Source: Malikia granosa (lineage in GTDB: Bacteria; Pseudomonadota; Gammaproteobacteria; Burkholderiales; Burkholderiaceae_C). From it: a stretch of 51,875 bases of DNA. A program made the position numbers and the translations under genes. The stretch spans positions 1 through 51,875 of the forward strand of contig NZ_PVLQ01000022.1 of the NCBI RefSeq assembly GCF_002980595.1, read 5' to 3'. Below, piece by piece: positions 19,395-29,951 of the stretch (its first letter is position 1; each line of letters opens with the position of its first letter). The notes under the pieces were generated by a model. It was not told the origin of the DNA. It saw only the letters and a list, made by a program, of their open reading frames with translations, and did no database searches.

Positions 19395-20039
19395 TTATTG
19401 CATGGCCTGAACGCCGGCGACCAGCCAGCCCTCGGCGCCGCCCTTGGGTCGGATGATGCTCCAGACCTCGCGGAAGGGGTTGGGACCGGCAGCGGCCGCA
19501 TCGCGGATCAGGCCCGAGAACTCGACGCTGGCCAGATAGCCGGCCGGCTGCTCCTCGATGCCGAGCAGCTGGGCATCTAGCATCACCACCTCGGAACCGT
19601 GGGCCGCGGGCTGGCGCTCATGCTCGGCCAGCTGGGACTGGATCTGGGCCAGCATTTCCTCGGTCATCATCGCGCGCAGCGCCGGGATGTCGGCTCGGTC
19701 CCAGGCCGCCTGCAGCTGGATGAAGTGGCGCTTGGAGGCCTCGAGGAAGGCCGCCGTATCAAAAGCTGGCGACTCGGACCCGCCCGGCTGCGAGACGGCC
19801 GGGGCGTCGCCCAGCACCGGCTCGATCTTGGCATCGAAGCCGCCGACCTGCTGCTCCCAGGGCCGGGCCGAGGCGTCATTGCCGACGTTCTTCGCGCTGT
19901 AGCCCGCCAGCGGCGGCACGGTATCGGGCGGGACGGCATCCGCAAAGGGCTGCTGCGCCCCACCCTTGTGGCGACCCAGCCAGCGGCTCAGCAGCCAAGC
20001 CAGCAGGACCAAGCCCAGGATCGCTAACCACCATTCCAT
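19395..20039 (-). CDS. Tim44-domain membrane-anchored protein
   Basis: 214 residues. It starts with one transmembrane helix (WLAILGLVLLAWLLSRWL, residues 3-20), continues with a low-complexity linker, and ends in a Tim44-like alpha+beta domain from about 85, with HFIQLQAAWDRADIPALRAM and REVWSIIRPKGG. In bacteria the function is unclear; mitochondrial Tim44 is an import-motor subunit. It is embedded between ubiE and ubiJ with gaps of 41 and 35 bp, an order seen in many Burkholderiales, so it is probably cotranscribed. Confidence 0.86.
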   Translation of the reverse strand: MEWWLAILGLVLLAWLLSRWLGRHKGGAQQPFADAVPPDTVPPLAGYSAKNVGNDASARPWEQQVGGFDAKIEPVLGDAPAVSQPGGSESPAFDTAAFLEASKRHFIQLQAAWDRADIPALRAMMTEEMLAQIQSQLAEHERQPAAHGSEVVMLDAQLLGIEEQPAGYLASVEFSGLIRDAAAAGPNPFREVWSIIRPKGGAEGWLVAGVQAMQ

Positions 20040-20080
20040 TTCAGTCCTCTCCCGTCTTCAGGTGACGTTTGCCTGCCGAT

Positions 20081-20812
20081 TCAACACTTGATGCCCAGGT
20101 GCAGCGCCGCGATGCCGGCGGTCAGATTGTGCACGTCCACATGGCCGAAGCCGGCCTCGCGCATCATGCCGCGCAAGGTCTCCTGGTCCGGGTGCATGCG
20201 GATCGATTCGGCCAGGTAGCGGTAGCTGTCCTCGTCCTTGGCGATCCACTTGCCGAGCTTGGGCAAGATGTTAAAACTATACCAGTCATAGGCCTTCTCG
20301 AGCGGCGCCGCGACCTTGGAGAATTCCAGCACCAGCAGCTTGCCGCCCGGACGCAGCACCCGGTTCATCTCGCGCAACGCGATGTCCTTGTGCGTCATGT
20401 TGCGCAGGCCGAAGGCGACGGTGACGATGTCGAAATGGCCGTCCGGGAACGGCAGCTTCTCGGCATCGCAGACCAGGGTCGGCAGCACATGGCCGTGGTT
20501 GAGCAGGCGGTTGCGGCCCTCGCGCAGCATGGCCTCGTTGATGTCGGTGTGCACCACCTGGCCATTGGGCGCGACCTTGGGCGCGAAGGCCAGGTCGAGA
20601 TCGCCGGTGCCGCCCGCGATGTCGAGCACCCGGTCGCCCGGGCGCGGATTGGCGACCTGGATCGTGTAGGCCTTCCAGACCCGGTGCAGCCCGGCCGACA
20701 TCAGGTCGTTCATGATGTCGTAGTTGGAGGCGACCGAGTCGAACACGCTGCGCACATGGCGCGCCTTGTCCTGCTCGTCGACGGTCTTGAATCCGAAATG
20801 GGTCTGGCTCAT
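20081..20812 (-). CDS. ubiE: Demethylmenaquinone/ubiquinone C-methyltransferase UbiE
   Basis: 243 residues starting [20 protein letters not shown], the typical UbiE N-terminus. Further motifs are [28 protein letters not shown] (SAM-binding motif I) and [10 protein letters not shown]. It transfers the C2 methyl group in ubiquinone synthesis (and menaquinone where present). The start at 20812 is chosen over an in-frame codon 15 residues upstream because of family length. Second gene of the DUF971-ubiE-Tim44-ubiJ-ubiB run. Confidence 0.98.
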   Translation of the reverse strand: MSQTHFGFKTVDEQDKARHVRSVFDSVASNYDIMNDLMSAGLHRVWKAYTIQVANPRPGDRVLDIAGGTGDLDLAFAPKVAPNGQVVHTDINEAMLREGRNRLLNHGHVLPTLVCDAEKLPFPDGHFDIVTVAFGLRNMTHKDIALREMNRVLRPGGKLLVLEFSKVAAPLEKAYDWYSFNILPKLGKWIAKDEDSYRYLAESIRMHPDQETLRGMMREAGFGHVDVHNLTAGIAALHLGIKC

Positions 20813-20853
20813 GGCTTCAGTTCCTGCCTGTTGCTTGCCGTCGCTGCGGCGGT

Positions 20854-21270
20854 TCAATGGGAGTGGCCGCAGGCCGATCCGGCCTTTGCGGCCATCGGTG
20901 CATCGCGGTCGAGGCCGGCGGCCTGCAGGCGGGCCAGGTAGTCGGTCCAGCGCTGCTCCTGCTCGAGGCCGAGCCGGTACAGGTAGTCCCAGCTGTAGAG
21001 GCCGGAGTCATGGCCGTCCGAGAAGGTCGGCTTGATCGCATAGTGGCCGACCGGCTCGAGCGCAGTGATGTCGACCTCGCGCTTGCCGGTCTGCAGCGTC
21101 TCCTGGCCCGGGCCATGGCCCTGGACCTCGGCCGAGGGCGAGAGCACGCGCAGCAGCTCGAACGGCAGGCGAAAGCGCGCGCCGTCGTCGAAGGCGATCT
21201 CGAGCAGGCGCGACTTGGCGTGCAGCGTCAGCTCGACGGGATGGGGGGTGTCGGGGTTCAGGCCAGCCAT
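20854..21270 (-). CDS. DUF971 (GBBH-like N-terminal domain) protein
   Basis: 138 residues. The single domain has [38 protein letters not shown] and the [13 protein letters not shown] signature of DUF971, related to the N-terminal domain of gamma-butyrobetaine hydroxylase. The C-terminus ends GSACGHSH, a possible metal-binding tail. Function is unproven; in other bacteria related proteins are linked to iron-sulfur or Mrp functions. It is first in the ubiE run, 41 bp from the ubiE start. Confidence 0.9.
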   Translation of the reverse strand: MAGLNPDTPHPVELTLHAKSRLLEIAFDDGARFRLPFELLRVLSPSAEVQGHGPGQETLQTGKREVDITALEPVGHYAIKPTFSDGHDSGLYSWDYLYRLGLEQEQRWTDYLARLQAAGLDRDAPMAAKAGSACGHSH

Positions 21271-21361
21271 GTTGTCTCGCAGAAGGCTAGTGAGGTCAAA
21301 ACGCTATCGTAACGCGCGCGGCAGGCGGATCGGAAGCGGGCGGCATGCCGCCCGGACCGGC

Positions 21362-21814
21362 TCAGGCCAGCCGGGCCGCCGCGGCGGCGATCGCGGCGTC
21401 GCAGCCGGCCAAGCGCGCACGCAGCGCTTGCAGGCGCTGCGGATCGGCTTCGCGCTGCGGCCCGGCCCAGACCGGCGCCGGCCAGCGGCTGTCCCAGTCG
21501 AAGCGCGCGATCACATGCCAGTGCAGGTGCGGCACCATGTTGCCGAGCGCCGCCAGGTTGACCTTGGTCGGCGCCAGCTGCTCGCGCAGCACGCGCTCGA
21601 CCATGCTGACGGCGCGCAGGCAGAGCAGCTGGTCGGCCTCGGCCAGGTCCGAGAACTCGGCCACATGGTCGTTCCAGACCACGCGGTAGAAGCCGGGACA
21701 ATCCGCCGCATCCGGGCCGGTGGCGCGGATGAGGCGGAACCTGTCGTGCCGCGCGATCAGCAGCCCGCCGTCCTCGCGGCAGAGCGGGCAGCCGGGCTCA
21801 GGGCTGGCAGCCAT
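21362..21814 (-). CDS. HIT family nucleotide-binding protein
   Basis: 150 residues. The histidine triad is HLHWHVIARF, with one N-terminal pair of cysteines (CPLC) that is common in bacterial HIT hydrolases. Substrates are typically nucleoside phosphoramidates or dinucleotides, but none can be named here. Its ATG shares one base with the TGA of the upstream oxidoreductase (TGATG), so translation is coupled to that gene. Confidence 0.9.
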   Translation of the reverse strand: MAASPEPGCPLCREDGGLLIARHDRFRLIRATGPDAADCPGFYRVVWNDHVAEFSDLAEADQLLCLRAVSMVERVLREQLAPTKVNLAALGNMVPHLHWHVIARFDWDSRWPAPVWAGPQREADPQRLQALRARLAGCDAAIAAAAARLA

Positions 21815-24800
21815 CAGACCAGCACGCGCTCGATGCCGCCGGCGTTGGCCTTGGCGACATAGTCGGGCAGCCAGTTCTCGCCCAGGATATGGCGCGCCAT
21901 CTCGACCACGACATAGTCGGCTTCGAGCAGGCCGTTCTGCAGGTCTTCGCCATAGCGGCTCAGGCCCTGGAAGCAGCTCGGGCAGCTGGTCAGGATCTTG
22001 GTCTTGCCCGGCTGCAGCGCGGCCCCGTTCTTCTCGGCCAGCGCGGCCAGTTCCTGCGCGTTCTTGTTGAGCTCCTCTTCCTTGCGGAAGCGGACCTGGG
22101 TCGAGATGTCGGGCCGGGTCACGCCCAGCGTGCCGGACTCGCCGCAGCAGCGGTCGCTCTGTACCACGGTGTCGCCGACCAGGGCCTTGACGGTCTTGAT
22201 CGGTGCCTGCAGCTTCATCGGGCTGTGGCAGGGATCGTGGAACAGGTAGGCGCCCTTGGCATCGAGCGTGATGCCCTTCTCGAGCAGATACTCGTGGATG
22301 TCGATGATGCGGCAGCCCGGGAAGATCTTGTCGAACTGGTAGCCCGACAGCTGGTCGTAGCAGGTGCCGCAGGAGACGACCACGGTCTTGATGTCGAGGT
22401 AGTTGAGCGTGTTGGCGACGCGGTGGAACAGCACCCGGTTGTCGGTGATCATCTGCTCGGCCTTCTCGAACTGGCCCGAGCCGCGCTGCGGATAGCCGCA
22501 GCACAGATAGCCCGGCGGCAGCACGGTCTGCACGCCGGCATGCCAGAGCATGGCCTGGGTCGCGAGGCCGACCTGGCTGAACAGGCGCTCGGAGCCGCAA
22601 CCCGGGAAGTAGAACACCGCCTCGCTGTCGCTGCTGGTGCCCTGCGGGTTGCGGATGATCGGGACGTAGTCCTTGTTCTCGATGTCGAGCAGCGCGCGCG
22701 CGGTCTTGGTCGGCAGGCCGCCCGGCAGCTTCTTGTTGATGAAGTGGATCACCTGCTCCTTGACCGTGGCCGGACCGACCGAGGCCGGCGGCGCGCTGGT
22801 CTGCTTCTTGGCCAGGCCGTGCAGCACGGTGTTGGCCAGGCGCTGGGCCTTGAAGCCGACGCCGACCATGGCGCTGCGCGCGAGCTTGATGGTCTCGGGG
22901 TTGGTCGCGTTGAGCATGAACATCGCGGCGGCGTTGCCGGGACGGAAGCTCTTCTTGTCCATCTTGCGCAGCAGGTTGCGCATGTTCATCGAGACATCGC
23001 CGAAGTCGATCTTGACCGGGCAAGGCGACAGGCACTTGTGGCAGACCGTGCAGTGGTCGGCGACGTCCTCGAACTCCTCCCAGTGCTTGAGGCTGATGCC
23101 GCGCCGGGTCTGCTCCTCGTAGAGGAAGGCCTCGACCAGCAAGCTGGTGGCCAGGATCTTGTTGCGCGGCGAGTACAGCAGGTTGGAGCGCGGCACATGG
23201 GTCGAGCAGACCGGCTTGCACTTGCCGCAGCGCAGGCAGTTCTTGACCGAGTCGGCGATGGCGCCGATGTCGCTCTGCTGCATGATCAGCGACTCGTAGC
23301 CCATCAGGCCGAAGCTCGGCGTGTAGGCCATGCTGAGGTCGGCGCGGCGCATGTCGGCGGCGTCGAACAGCTGGCCGCCGCGCAGCAGCTTGCCCTTGTT
23401 GAAGCGGCCCTCGGGGTCGACGCGCTGCTTGTAGCCGGCAAACGGCGCGAGCTCTGCGTCGCTCAGGTATTCGAGCTTGGTGATGCCGATGCCATGCTCG
23501 CCCGAGATCACGCCGTCGAGGCTGCGCGCCAGCACCATGATGCGGTCGACCGCCTCGTGCGCGGTCTGCAGCATCTCGTAGTCGTCGCTGTTGACCGGGA
23601 TGTTGGTGTGCACGTTGCCGTCGCCGGCATGCATGTGCAGCGCGACCCAGACCCGGCCCTTGAGCACGCGCTTGTGGATCGCCTTGCACTCCTCGAGCAC
23701 CGGCGCGAACACCGAGCCGGTGAAGATGGCGCGCAGCGCCTCGCGGATCTGGGTCTTCCAGCTCGCGCGCAGGGAATAGTCCTGCAGCTGGTCGAAGAAG
23801 CTGCGGCCGCTGTCGGCCTGCACGGTATCGAGGCCGTCCATCCACTGCTGCCACTGGGCGCGCACGTTGCGAATCACGGCCAGCGCGCGCTCGCCATGCT
23901 CCTGCAGCGTCTCGGCGCTCGGCATGTCGGCGGCCTCGTCGGCCTTGCCCAGCGGCAGCTTGCCGCACTGGAAGAAGGCCTCCAGCTCGTTGGCCAGCTT
24001 GATCTTGTTGCGCAGGCTCAGTTCGATGTTGATGCGCTCGATGCCCAGCGTGTACTCGCCCATGCGCGGCAGCGGGATCACCACGTCCTCGTTGACCTTG
24101 AAGGCGTTGGTGTGGCGGCTGATGGCGGCGGTCTTCTTGCGGTCGGCCCAGAACTGCTTGCGCGCATCGGCGCTGACGGCCGTGAAGCCCTCGCCGGCGC
24201 GACCGTTGGCCAGCCGCACCACCTCGCTGGCGGCGCGCGCGACCGCGTCCGGATCGTCACCGACGATGTCGCCGATCAGCACCATCTTGGGGAAGCCGCC
24301 GCGCTTGCTCTTGGTCGAGTAGCCGACCGCCCGCAGGTAGCGGTCGTCGAGGTGCTCGAGGCCGGCCAGCAGCGTGCCACTGCGCTTCTGCTCGGCGAAC
24401 ATGAAGTCCTTGATCTCGACGATGCTGGGCACGCCGTCCTTCGGGTTGCCGAAGAACTCGAGGCAGACGGTGCGGGTGTGCTCGGGCATGCGATGCAGCA
24501 CCCAGCGCGCGCTGGTGATCAGGCCATCGCAGCCCTCCTTCTGCACGCCAGGCAGGCCGGCGAGGAACTTGTCGGTCACGTCCTTGCCCAGGCCTTCCTT
24601 ACGGAAGGTCTTGCCCGGGATGTCGAGCCGCTCGGTGCGGATCGGCGTCTTGCCGTCGGCCTCGAAGTAGTGCAGCTCGAAGCTGGCGATCTCGGCGTCG
24701 TGGATCTTGCCCAGGTTGTGGTCGACCCGCACCACCTCGAGCCATTGCGCGTCGGGGGTGACCATGCGCCAGCTCGCCAGGTTGTCGAGCGCGGTGCCCC

Positions 24801-25725
24801 ACAGCACGGCCTTCTTGCCGCCAGCGTTCATCGCGATGTTGCCGCCGACGCAGGACGCCTCGGCGCTGGTCGGATCGACCGCGAACACGAAGCCGGCGCG
24901 CTCGGCCGCATCGGCCACGCGCTGGGTCACGACGCCGGCCTCGGTCCAGAGGGTGGGCACCTTGTGGTTGACGCCAGGCAGGTCGATCAGCTCGACCTCG
25001 GTCATGCCGAGCAGCTTCTCGGTGTTGATGACCGCGCTCTTCCAGGTCAGCGGGATCGCGCCGCCGGTGTAGCCGGTGCCGCCACCACGCGGCACGATGG
25101 TCAGGCCGAGCTCGATGCAGGCCTTGACCAGGCCGGCCATCTCGGCCTCGGTGTCGGGCGTCAGCACGACGAAGGGGTACTCGACCCGCCAGTCGGTCGC
25201 GTCGGTCACATGGCTGACGCGGCTCAGGCCGTCGAACTTGATGTTGTCCTTGCCCGTGTGGCGGCGCAGCACCTTGGCGGCCTGCTGGCGCAGCGCGCCC
25301 ACCTGGTCGAAGGCGGCGGCGAACTCGCGCACGGCCTGGCTGGCGGCAGCCAGCAGCTCGCCGACCAGCGCGTCGCGCTCGCCGTCTTCCTGCGGGCGGC
25401 GGCGCTTCTCGACCTCGCCCAGGCGGTGGTTCATCGCATCGACCAGGGCCTGGCGGCGCTTGGGGTTGTCGAGCAGGTCGTCCTGCAGATAGGGGTTGCG
25501 CTGCACCACCCAGATGTCGCCCAGCACTTCATACAGCATGCGCGCCGAGCGGCCGGTGTGGCGCTCCTGGCGCAGCTGGTTCAGCACCTCCCAGGCGCGG
25601 GAGCCGAGCAGGCGAACGACGATTTCCCGATCCGAAAACGAGGTGTAGTTGTAGGGAATCTCGCGCAGGCGGGGGGTATCGCCGGCGGCGTCGAGCAGGT
25701 GCTGGATCGGGGTGGGTGCGTTCAT
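21814..25725 (-). CDS. FAD-linked and Fe-S oxidoreductase (GlcD-GlpC fusion type)
   Basis: 1303 residues. An N-terminal region of about 150 residues (DUF3683-like) precedes a FAD-binding PCMH domain ([15 protein letters not shown]) and a FAD-oxidase C-terminal domain ([23 protein letters not shown]). Two 4Fe-4S motifs follow at about residue 828 ([11 protein letters not shown]) and 890 ([11 protein letters not shown]). Two CCG domains end the protein, with CCG at about 1074 and 1191. This is the layout of membrane-associated D-2-hydroxyacid dehydrogenases (D-lactate, D-2-hydroxyglutarate or glycolate), which pass electrons to quinone. The substrate cannot be told from sequence. No transporter or regulator for such an acid is next to it. 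Confidence 0.92.
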   Translation of the reverse strand: MNAPTPIQHLLDAAGDTPRLREIPYNYTSFSDREIVVRLLGSRAWEVLNQLRQERHTGRSARMLYEVLGDIWVVQRNPYLQDDLLDNPKRRQALVDAMNHRLGEVEKRRRPQEDGERDALVGELLAAASQAVREFAAAFDQVGALRQQAAKVLRRHTGKDNIKFDGLSRVSHVTDATDWRVEYPFVVLTPDTEAEMAGLVKACIELGLTIVPRGGGTGYTGGAIPLTWKSAVINTEKLLGMTEVELIDLPGVNHKVPTLWTEAGVVTQRVADAAERAGFVFAVDPTSAEASCVGGNIAMNAGGKKAVLWGTALDNLASWRMVTPDAQWLEVVRVDHNLGKIHDAEIASFELHYFEADGKTPIRTERLDIPGKTFRKEGLGKDVTDKFLAGLPGVQKEGCDGLITSARWVLHRMPEHTRTVCLEFFGNPKDGVPSIVEIKDFMFAEQKRSGTLLAGLEHLDDRYLRAVGYSTKSKRGGFPKMVLIGDIVGDDPDAVARAASEVVRLANGRAGEGFTAVSADARKQFWADRKKTAAISRHTNAFKVNEDVVIPLPRMGEYTLGIERINIELSLRNKIKLANELEAFFQCGKLPLGKADEAADMPSAETLQEHGERALAVIRNVRAQWQQWMDGLDTVQADSGRSFFDQLQDYSLRASWKTQIREALRAIFTGSVFAPVLEECKAIHKRVLKGRVWVALHMHAGDGNVHTNIPVNSDDYEMLQTAHEAVDRIMVLARSLDGVISGEHGIGITKLEYLSDAELAPFAGYKQRVDPEGRFNKGKLLRGGQLFDAADMRRADLSMAYTPSFGLMGYESLIMQQSDIGAIADSVKNCLRCGKCKPVCSTHVPRSNLLYSPRNKILATSLLVEAFLYEEQTRRGISLKHWEEFEDVADHCTVCHKCLSPCPVKIDFGDVSMNMRNLLRKMDKKSFRPGNAAAMFMLNATNPETIKLARSAMVGVGFKAQRLANTVLHGLAKKQTSAPPASVGPATVKEQVIHFINKKLPGGLPTKTARALLDIENKDYVPIIRNPQGTSSDSEAVFYFPGCGSERLFSQVGLATQAMLWHAGVQTVLPPGYLCCGYPQRGSGQFEKAEQMITDNRVLFHRVANTLNYLDIKTVVVSCGTCYDQLSGYQFDKIFPGCRIIDIHEYLLEKGITLDAKGAYLFHDPCHSPMKLQAPIKTVKALVGDTVVQSDRCCGESGTLGVTRPDISTQVRFRKEEELNKNAQELAALAEKNGAALQPGKTKILTSCPSCFQGLSRYGEDLQNGLLEADYVVVEMARHILGENWLPDYVAKANAGGIERVLV

Positions 25726-25882
25726 ATCCGGAGCAAATTTCGCCGTGGTGCGGGGGGGACGATGTTACCGCAGCCCCGCTGGCGGCGGGCGAGGCAGGCG
25801 GCAAGGCAATATCGCGAACGTGGATACGGCTAGCCTGGACTGGCGGCTTGCCGCCCGCGAGCGGGGAAGCGCCCGGCGCCAG

Positions 25883-26230
25883 TCAGCGCCGCCGCGGCGC
25901 GCGCGCGATGACCATGCGCTCGGGCGGACGCGCGGCCATGCGGCCCTGCAGCCAGCAAGCCAGACTGGCGGCCACCAGGACCAGGGCGGCATAGGTCGCC
26001 ATGCGCCCGTCGCGACCCAGGCCGACCAGCCCGGCGACGAGCACCAGCAGGCCGGCGCCCGCGAGCGGCCACCAGGCTTGCCAGAGCCGCTGCGGCGTCA
26101 GGCCACGCCAGCCGGCCACGGCCGGCGCCAGCAGGGTCGCGAGGCCGAGCGCCGGCAGAGCGAAATTGCCCAGGTGCAGCAGCCAGCCCCAGAGCGCCAG
26201 GATGAGCGAATGGCTATCGTTCAAGGACAT
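25883..26230 (-). CDS. Small hypothetical membrane protein
   Basis: 115 residues from the ATG at 26230 (MSLNDSHSL). Three hydrophobic helices at about 7-32, 52-70 and 76-94 and a basic C-terminal tail ([11 protein letters not shown]) predict an inner-membrane protein with a cytoplasmic tail. I do not recognise a family. It is divergent from hemA and shares with it the AT-rich patch at 26250-26262, where TATAAA can be read on the minus strand. No Shine-Dalgarno sequence is visible. The 157 bp between it and the oxidoreductase gene contain nothing recognisable. Confidence 0.6.
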   Translation of the reverse strand: MSLNDSHSLILALWGWLLHLGNFALPALGLATLLAPAVAGWRGLTPQRLWQAWWPLAGAGLLVLVAGLVGLGRDGRMATYAALVLVAASLACWLQGRMAARPPERMVIARAPRRR

Positions 26231-26256
26231 GCGGAAACAATCAAAGATGAAAATTT

Positions 26257-26272
26257 TATAATGTGCCCACAT
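26257..26272 (+). promoter_or_regulatory. -10 TATAAT placed at the hemA start
   Basis: A perfect TATAAT (26257-26262) in the run AATTTTATAAT, ten bases before the hemA ATG at 26273. The -35 region is poor (GAAACA at 26234). The bases between form a small palindrome, ATGTGCCCACAT. The expected transcript would carry about four leader bases. Confidence 0.5.
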
Positions 26273-27559
26273 ATGGCTGTCTGGGCGCTAGGAATCAATC
26301 ACCACACCGCTCCGCTCGACTTGCGCGGGCGGTTCGCGTTCGCGCTCGACCAGCTGCCGGAAACCCTGCAGCGCTTCCGGGCCTCGCTGGCGCGCCAGCC
26401 CGAGGCCGCGCTGCTGTCGACCTGCAACCGCACCGAGATCTACTGCGCGGCCGACGAGCTCGAGCTCGACTCGACCGTGCAATGGCTGGCCAGCACTGGC
26501 GGCGTGAGCCCGCAGGAGCTGCTCGACCATGCCTATGTGCTCAAGGGCGACGAGGCGGCGCGCCACGCCTTCCGCGTCGCCAGCGGGCTCGACAGCATGG
26601 TGCTCGGCGAGGCGCAGATCCTGGGCCAGCTCAAGCACGCGGTGCGCGCCGCCGACGAGGCCGGTGCGCTCGGCAGCACGCTGCACCAGATGTTCCAGCG
26701 CAGCTTCGCAGTCGCCAAGCAGGTGCGCAGCCATACCGAGATCGGCGCGCACTCGATCAGCATGACCGCGGCCGCGGTGCGGCTGGCCGGCCAGCTGTTC
26801 GAGGACCTGAAGGACATCAAGGTGCTGTTCGTCGGCGCCGGCGAGATGATCGAGCTGGCAGCGACCCATTTCGCCGCCAAGGCGCCCAAGGGCATGGCGA
26901 TCGCCAACCGCACGCTCGAGCGCGGCGAGAAGCTCGCGAGCCGCTTCGGCGCCGAGGTGCTGCGCCTGTCCGACCTGCCCGAGCGCCTGCATGAGTTCGA
27001 CGCCGTCATCAGCTGCACCGCGTCGACCCTGCCGCTGATCGGCCTGGGCGCGGTCGAGCGCGCACTCAAGAAGCGCCGCCACCGGCCGATCTTCATGGTC
27101 GACCTCGCAGTGCCGCGCGACATCGAGGTCGAGGTCCAGCAGCTGTCCGATGTCTACCTCTACACCGTCGATGACCTCGCCGCGGTGGTGCAGAGCGGCA
27201 AGGAAAACCGCCAGGCCGCCGTCGCCGAGGCCGAGATCATCATCGATGCCGGCGTGCAGAGCTTCATGCACTGGATCGGGCAGCGCGATCCGCGCGGCGG
27301 CGTGGTCGAGCTGATCCGCGACCTGCACGCGCAGACCGACGAATGGCGCGCGGCCGAACTGGCGCGGGCGCGCAAGCTGCTGGCGCGCGGCGACGACGTG
27401 GACAGCGTGCTCGAGGCACTGGCGCGCGGCCTGACGCAGAAGATGCTGCACGGCGCCCTGGCCGAGCTGCACACCGGCGACGCCGCCACGCGCCAGGCCA
27501 CCGCGCAGACGGTCGAGCGGCTGTTCCTGCGCGGCCAGAACAAGCGCAACGCCGGCTGA
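26273..27559 (+). CDS. hemA: Glutamyl-tRNA reductase
   Basis: 428 residues. The N-terminus [20 protein letters not shown] is typical of Burkholderiales HemA. The catalytic Cys51 is in [10 protein letters not shown], and the NADPH domain has VLFVGAGEM. It makes glutamate-1-semialdehyde from Glu-tRNA, the first committed step of tetrapyrrole synthesis. An in-frame ATG at 26261 would add MCPH but overlaps the -10 box, so I prefer 26273. Neither ATG has a Shine-Dalgarno sequence. In most relatives prfA follows directly; here a complete ugp operon intervenes. Confidence 0.97.
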   Translation: MAVWALGINHHTAPLDLRGRFAFALDQLPETLQRFRASLARQPEAALLSTCNRTEIYCAADELELDSTVQWLASTGGVSPQELLDHAYVLKGDEAARHAFRVASGLDSMVLGEAQILGQLKHAVRAADEAGALGSTLHQMFQRSFAVAKQVRSHTEIGAHSISMTAAAVRLAGQLFEDLKDIKVLFVGAGEMIELAATHFAAKAPKGMAIANRTLERGEKLASRFGAEVLRLSDLPERLHEFDAVISCTASTLPLIGLGAVERALKKRRHRPIFMVDLAVPRDIEVEVQQLSDVYLYTVDDLAAVVQSGKENRQAAVAEAEIIIDAGVQSFMHWIGQRDPRGGVVELIRDLHAQTDEWRAAELARARKLLARGDDVDSVLEALARGLTQKMLHGALAELHTGDAATRQATAQTVERLFLRGQNKRNAG

Positions 27560-27686
27560 ACCAGCCCGCGCGCGGCAGGGCGCGCCAGCCGGTCGCCGCC
27601 CAGTCCGCCAGCACAGATCCTTGCCACAAGGCTGACATATCTGACGACTATGCTGCCGAAAATTCATTTTTCAGCAGGAGTCCGGG

Positions 27687-29003
27687 ATGAAGCTTCAATC
27701 GTTGCGTGGTCCGATCGCGCTGGCACTGGCGCTGGCCTTTGCATCCGGTGCGCAGGCGCAGACTGAAATCCAGTGGTGGCACTCGATGTCGGGCGCGCTG
27801 GGCGACTGGGTCGGCGACATCGCCAAGGACTACAACAGCAAGCAGCGCGACTACAAGATCGTTCCGGTCTTCAAGGGCAGCTACGACGAGTCGATGACTG
27901 CGGCCGTCGCCGCCTTCCGTGCCGGCAATGCGCCCCATATCCTGCAGGTGTTCGAGGTCGGCACCGCGACCATGATGGCATCCAAGGGCGTGGTGGTGCC
28001 GGTCGAGCAGGTCATGCGCGAGGCCGGCTACAAGTTCGACCCCAAGGCCTATGTGCCGGCGGTGGCGGGCTACTACACCGCGCCCAGCGGTCAGATGATG
28101 TCCTTCCCGTTCAACAGCTCGACCACCGTGATGTGGGTCAACCTCGATGCCTTCAAGGCCGCCGGGCTGCCGACCGACAAGCTGCCGCGCACCTGGCCGG
28201 AAGTCACGCTGGCCGCCGCCAAGCTCAAGGCCAGCGGCCACCAGTGCCCGTTCACGACCGCCTGGCAGGGCTGGACCCAGCTCGAGAGCTTCTCGACCTG
28301 GCACGACACCGAGCTCGCGACCCAGGGCAACGGCATGAAGGGCCTCAATGCGCGCCTGGTCGTCAACTCGCCGCTGCATGTGCGCCATATCGAAAACCTC
28401 GGCAACATGGCCAAGCAGGGCCTGTTCGTCTACAAGGGCCGCGGCAGCGCGGCCGGCGCCCCGTTCGAGTCGGGCGAATGCGCGATCAGCATCAACTCCT
28501 CGGCCGCCTACGCGGGCGTGAGCAAGAACGCCAAGTTTAAGTTCGCCGTCGGCACCCTGCCCTACTACCCGGACGTGCCCAACGCACCGCAGAACACCGT
28601 GATCGGCGGCGCCAGCCTGTGGGTGATGTCGGGCAAGAAGCCGGCCGAGTACAAGGGCATCGCGTCCTTCTTCAACTACCTGTCCGACCCGGCCGTCCAG
28701 GCCGCCAACCACAAGCGCACCGGCTACCTGCCGGTCACCATGGCCGCCTTCAGGCTGACCGAGCAGTCGGGCTTCTACCAGCAGAACCCGGGCACCGATG
28801 TCTCGGTCAACCAGATGATCCGCAAGACGACCGAGAAGTCGCGCGGCATCCGCCTGGGCAACTATGTGCAGATCCGCACCATCGAGGACGAGGAACTCGA
28901 GCAGGTCTGGGCCGGCAAGAAGTCGGCCAAGGCAGCGCTCGACAGCATCGTCCAGCGCGGCAACGAGCTGCTGGTGAAATTCGAGAAGGCCAACAAGTCC
29001 TGA
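27687..29003 (+). CDS. ugpB: sn-Glycerol-3-phosphate ABC transporter, binding protein UgpB
   Basis: 438 residues with a Sec signal peptide ending ASGAQA (about residue 24). The mature protein begins TEIQWWHSMSGALGDWV, a UgpB hallmark, with the family motifs FPFNSSTTVMWVN and RTGYLPVT. It binds glycerol-3-phosphate or glycerophosphodiesters in the periplasm. CAGGAG lies about 9 nt before the ATG. Upstream, two CTGAC repeats 9 bp apart (27632 and 27641) vaguely resemble a Pho box but have the wrong spacing. First gene of ugpBAECQ, in the same order as in E. coli. Confidence 0.94.
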   Translation: MKLQSLRGPIALALALAFASGAQAQTEIQWWHSMSGALGDWVGDIAKDYNSKQRDYKIVPVFKGSYDESMTAAVAAFRAGNAPHILQVFEVGTATMMASKGVVVPVEQVMREAGYKFDPKAYVPAVAGYYTAPSGQMMSFPFNSSTTVMWVNLDAFKAAGLPTDKLPRTWPEVTLAAAKLKASGHQCPFTTAWQGWTQLESFSTWHDTELATQGNGMKGLNARLVVNSPLHVRHIENLGNMAKQGLFVYKGRGSAAGAPFESGECAISINSSAAYAGVSKNAKFKFAVGTLPYYPDVPNAPQNTVIGGASLWVMSGKKPAEYKGIASFFNYLSDPAVQAANHKRTGYLPVTMAAFRLTEQSGFYQQNPGTDVSVNQMIRKTTEKSRGIRLGNYVQIRTIEDEELEQVWAGKKSAKAALDSIVQRGNELLVKFEKANKS

Positions 29004-29019
29004 TCCGGACTTCTTCCTC

Positions 29020-29057
29020 ATCGACCTGAAGGACGGCCCCGCCTAGGCGGGGTCGAT
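29020..29057 (+). promoter_or_regulatory. Intercistronic hairpin between ugpB and ugpA
   Basis: A strong GC palindrome (CCCCGCC-TA-GGCGGGG, 29037-29052), with an alternative outer pairing ATCGACC/GGTCGAT (29020-29026 with 29051-29057). There is no T-run, so it is not a simple terminator. Such hairpins after binding-protein genes commonly stabilise the upstream message, giving more binding protein than permease. Confidence 0.5.
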
Positions 29058-29062
29058 GCATC

Positions 29063-29950
29063 TTGAGCAGTGACAAGAGAGTCGTGTTTGCCTCGGGCTA
29101 CCTGCCCTGGCTGCTGATCGCCCCGCAGGGGCTGATCATCCTGGCCTTCTTCTTCTGGCCGGCCGGGCAGGCCCTGCTGCAGTCGGTCCAGCAGTCGGAC
29201 GCCTTCGGCATCTCGACCGAATGGGTCGGGCTGGACAACTTCCGGGCCCTGTGGGCGGACCCGACCTACCTGGCCTCGTTCCAGACCACGGCCCTGTTCT
29301 CGGCCCTGGTCGCGCTGCTGGGCATAGTCATCTCGCTGTTGCTGGCCTTCTTTGCCGACCGGGTGCGCCAGGGTGCCTGGTTCTACCGCACCCTGCTGAT
29401 CCTGCCCTACGCGGTGGCGCCGGCGGTGGCGGGCGTGCTGTGGCTGTTCCTGTTCTCGCCCTCGGTCGGACTGGCGGCGCAGGCGCTGCAGTCGATCGGC
29501 ATCGCCTGGAACTCGCTGCTCGACAGCCAGCACGCGATGGCGCTGATCGTGATCGCGGCGGTCTGGAAGCAGATCGCCTACAACTTCCTGTTCTTCCTGG
29601 CCGGCTTGCAGAGCATCCCGAAGTCGCTGATCGAGGCCGCCGCGATCGACGGCGCCGGGGTCTGGCGCCGCTTCTGGAACATCCAGTTCCCGCTGCTGTC
29701 GCCGACCACCTTCTTCCTGCTGGTGGTCAACACGGTCTACGCCTTCTTCGACACCTTCGGCATCGTCGATGCGACCACCCAGGGCGGTCCCGGCAAGGAC
29801 ACCGCGATCCTGGTCTACAAGGTCTATTTCGACGGTTTCAAGGCGATGGACCTGGGCGGCTCGGCGGCCCAGTCGGTGGTGCTGATGCTGATCGTGGTCG
29901 CGCTGACGGTGTTCCAGTTCCGCTATATCGAACGCAAGGTCAACTACTGA
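29063..29950 (+). CDS. ugpA: Glycerol-3-phosphate ABC transporter permease UgpA
   Basis: 295 residues with six hydrophobic helices. The start [18 protein letters not shown] and the EAA loop ([20 protein letters not shown]) are typical of UgpA. The best start is TTG at 29063; the nearby ATG at 29056 is out of frame and stops after five codons, and a GTG seven codons downstream is the other option. It pairs with UgpE to form the membrane channel. The gene follows a 59-bp gap containing a hairpin. Confidence 0.93.
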   Translation: MSSDKRVVFASGYLPWLLIAPQGLIILAFFFWPAGQALLQSVQQSDAFGISTEWVGLDNFRALWADPTYLASFQTTALFSALVALLGIVISLLLAFFADRVRQGAWFYRTLLILPYAVAPAVAGVLWLFLFSPSVGLAAQALQSIGIAWNSLLDSQHAMALIVIAAVWKQIAYNFLFFLAGLQSIPKSLIEAAAIDGAGVWRRFWNIQFPLLSPTTFFLLVVNTVYAFFDTFGIVDATTQGGPGKDTAILVYKVYFDGFKAMDLGGSAAQSVVLMLIVVALTVFQFRYIERKVNY

Positions 29951-29951
29951 G

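Noticed and set aside
27621-27650. A Pho box upstream of ugpB
   Set aside because: Two CTGAC half-sites are 9 bp apart instead of 11 and lack the full CTGTCAT pattern, so I do not annotate it.
29056-29073. ATG at 29056 as the ugpA start
   Set aside because: It is out of frame with ugpA and meets a stop after five codons; TTG at 29063 keeps the family N-terminus.
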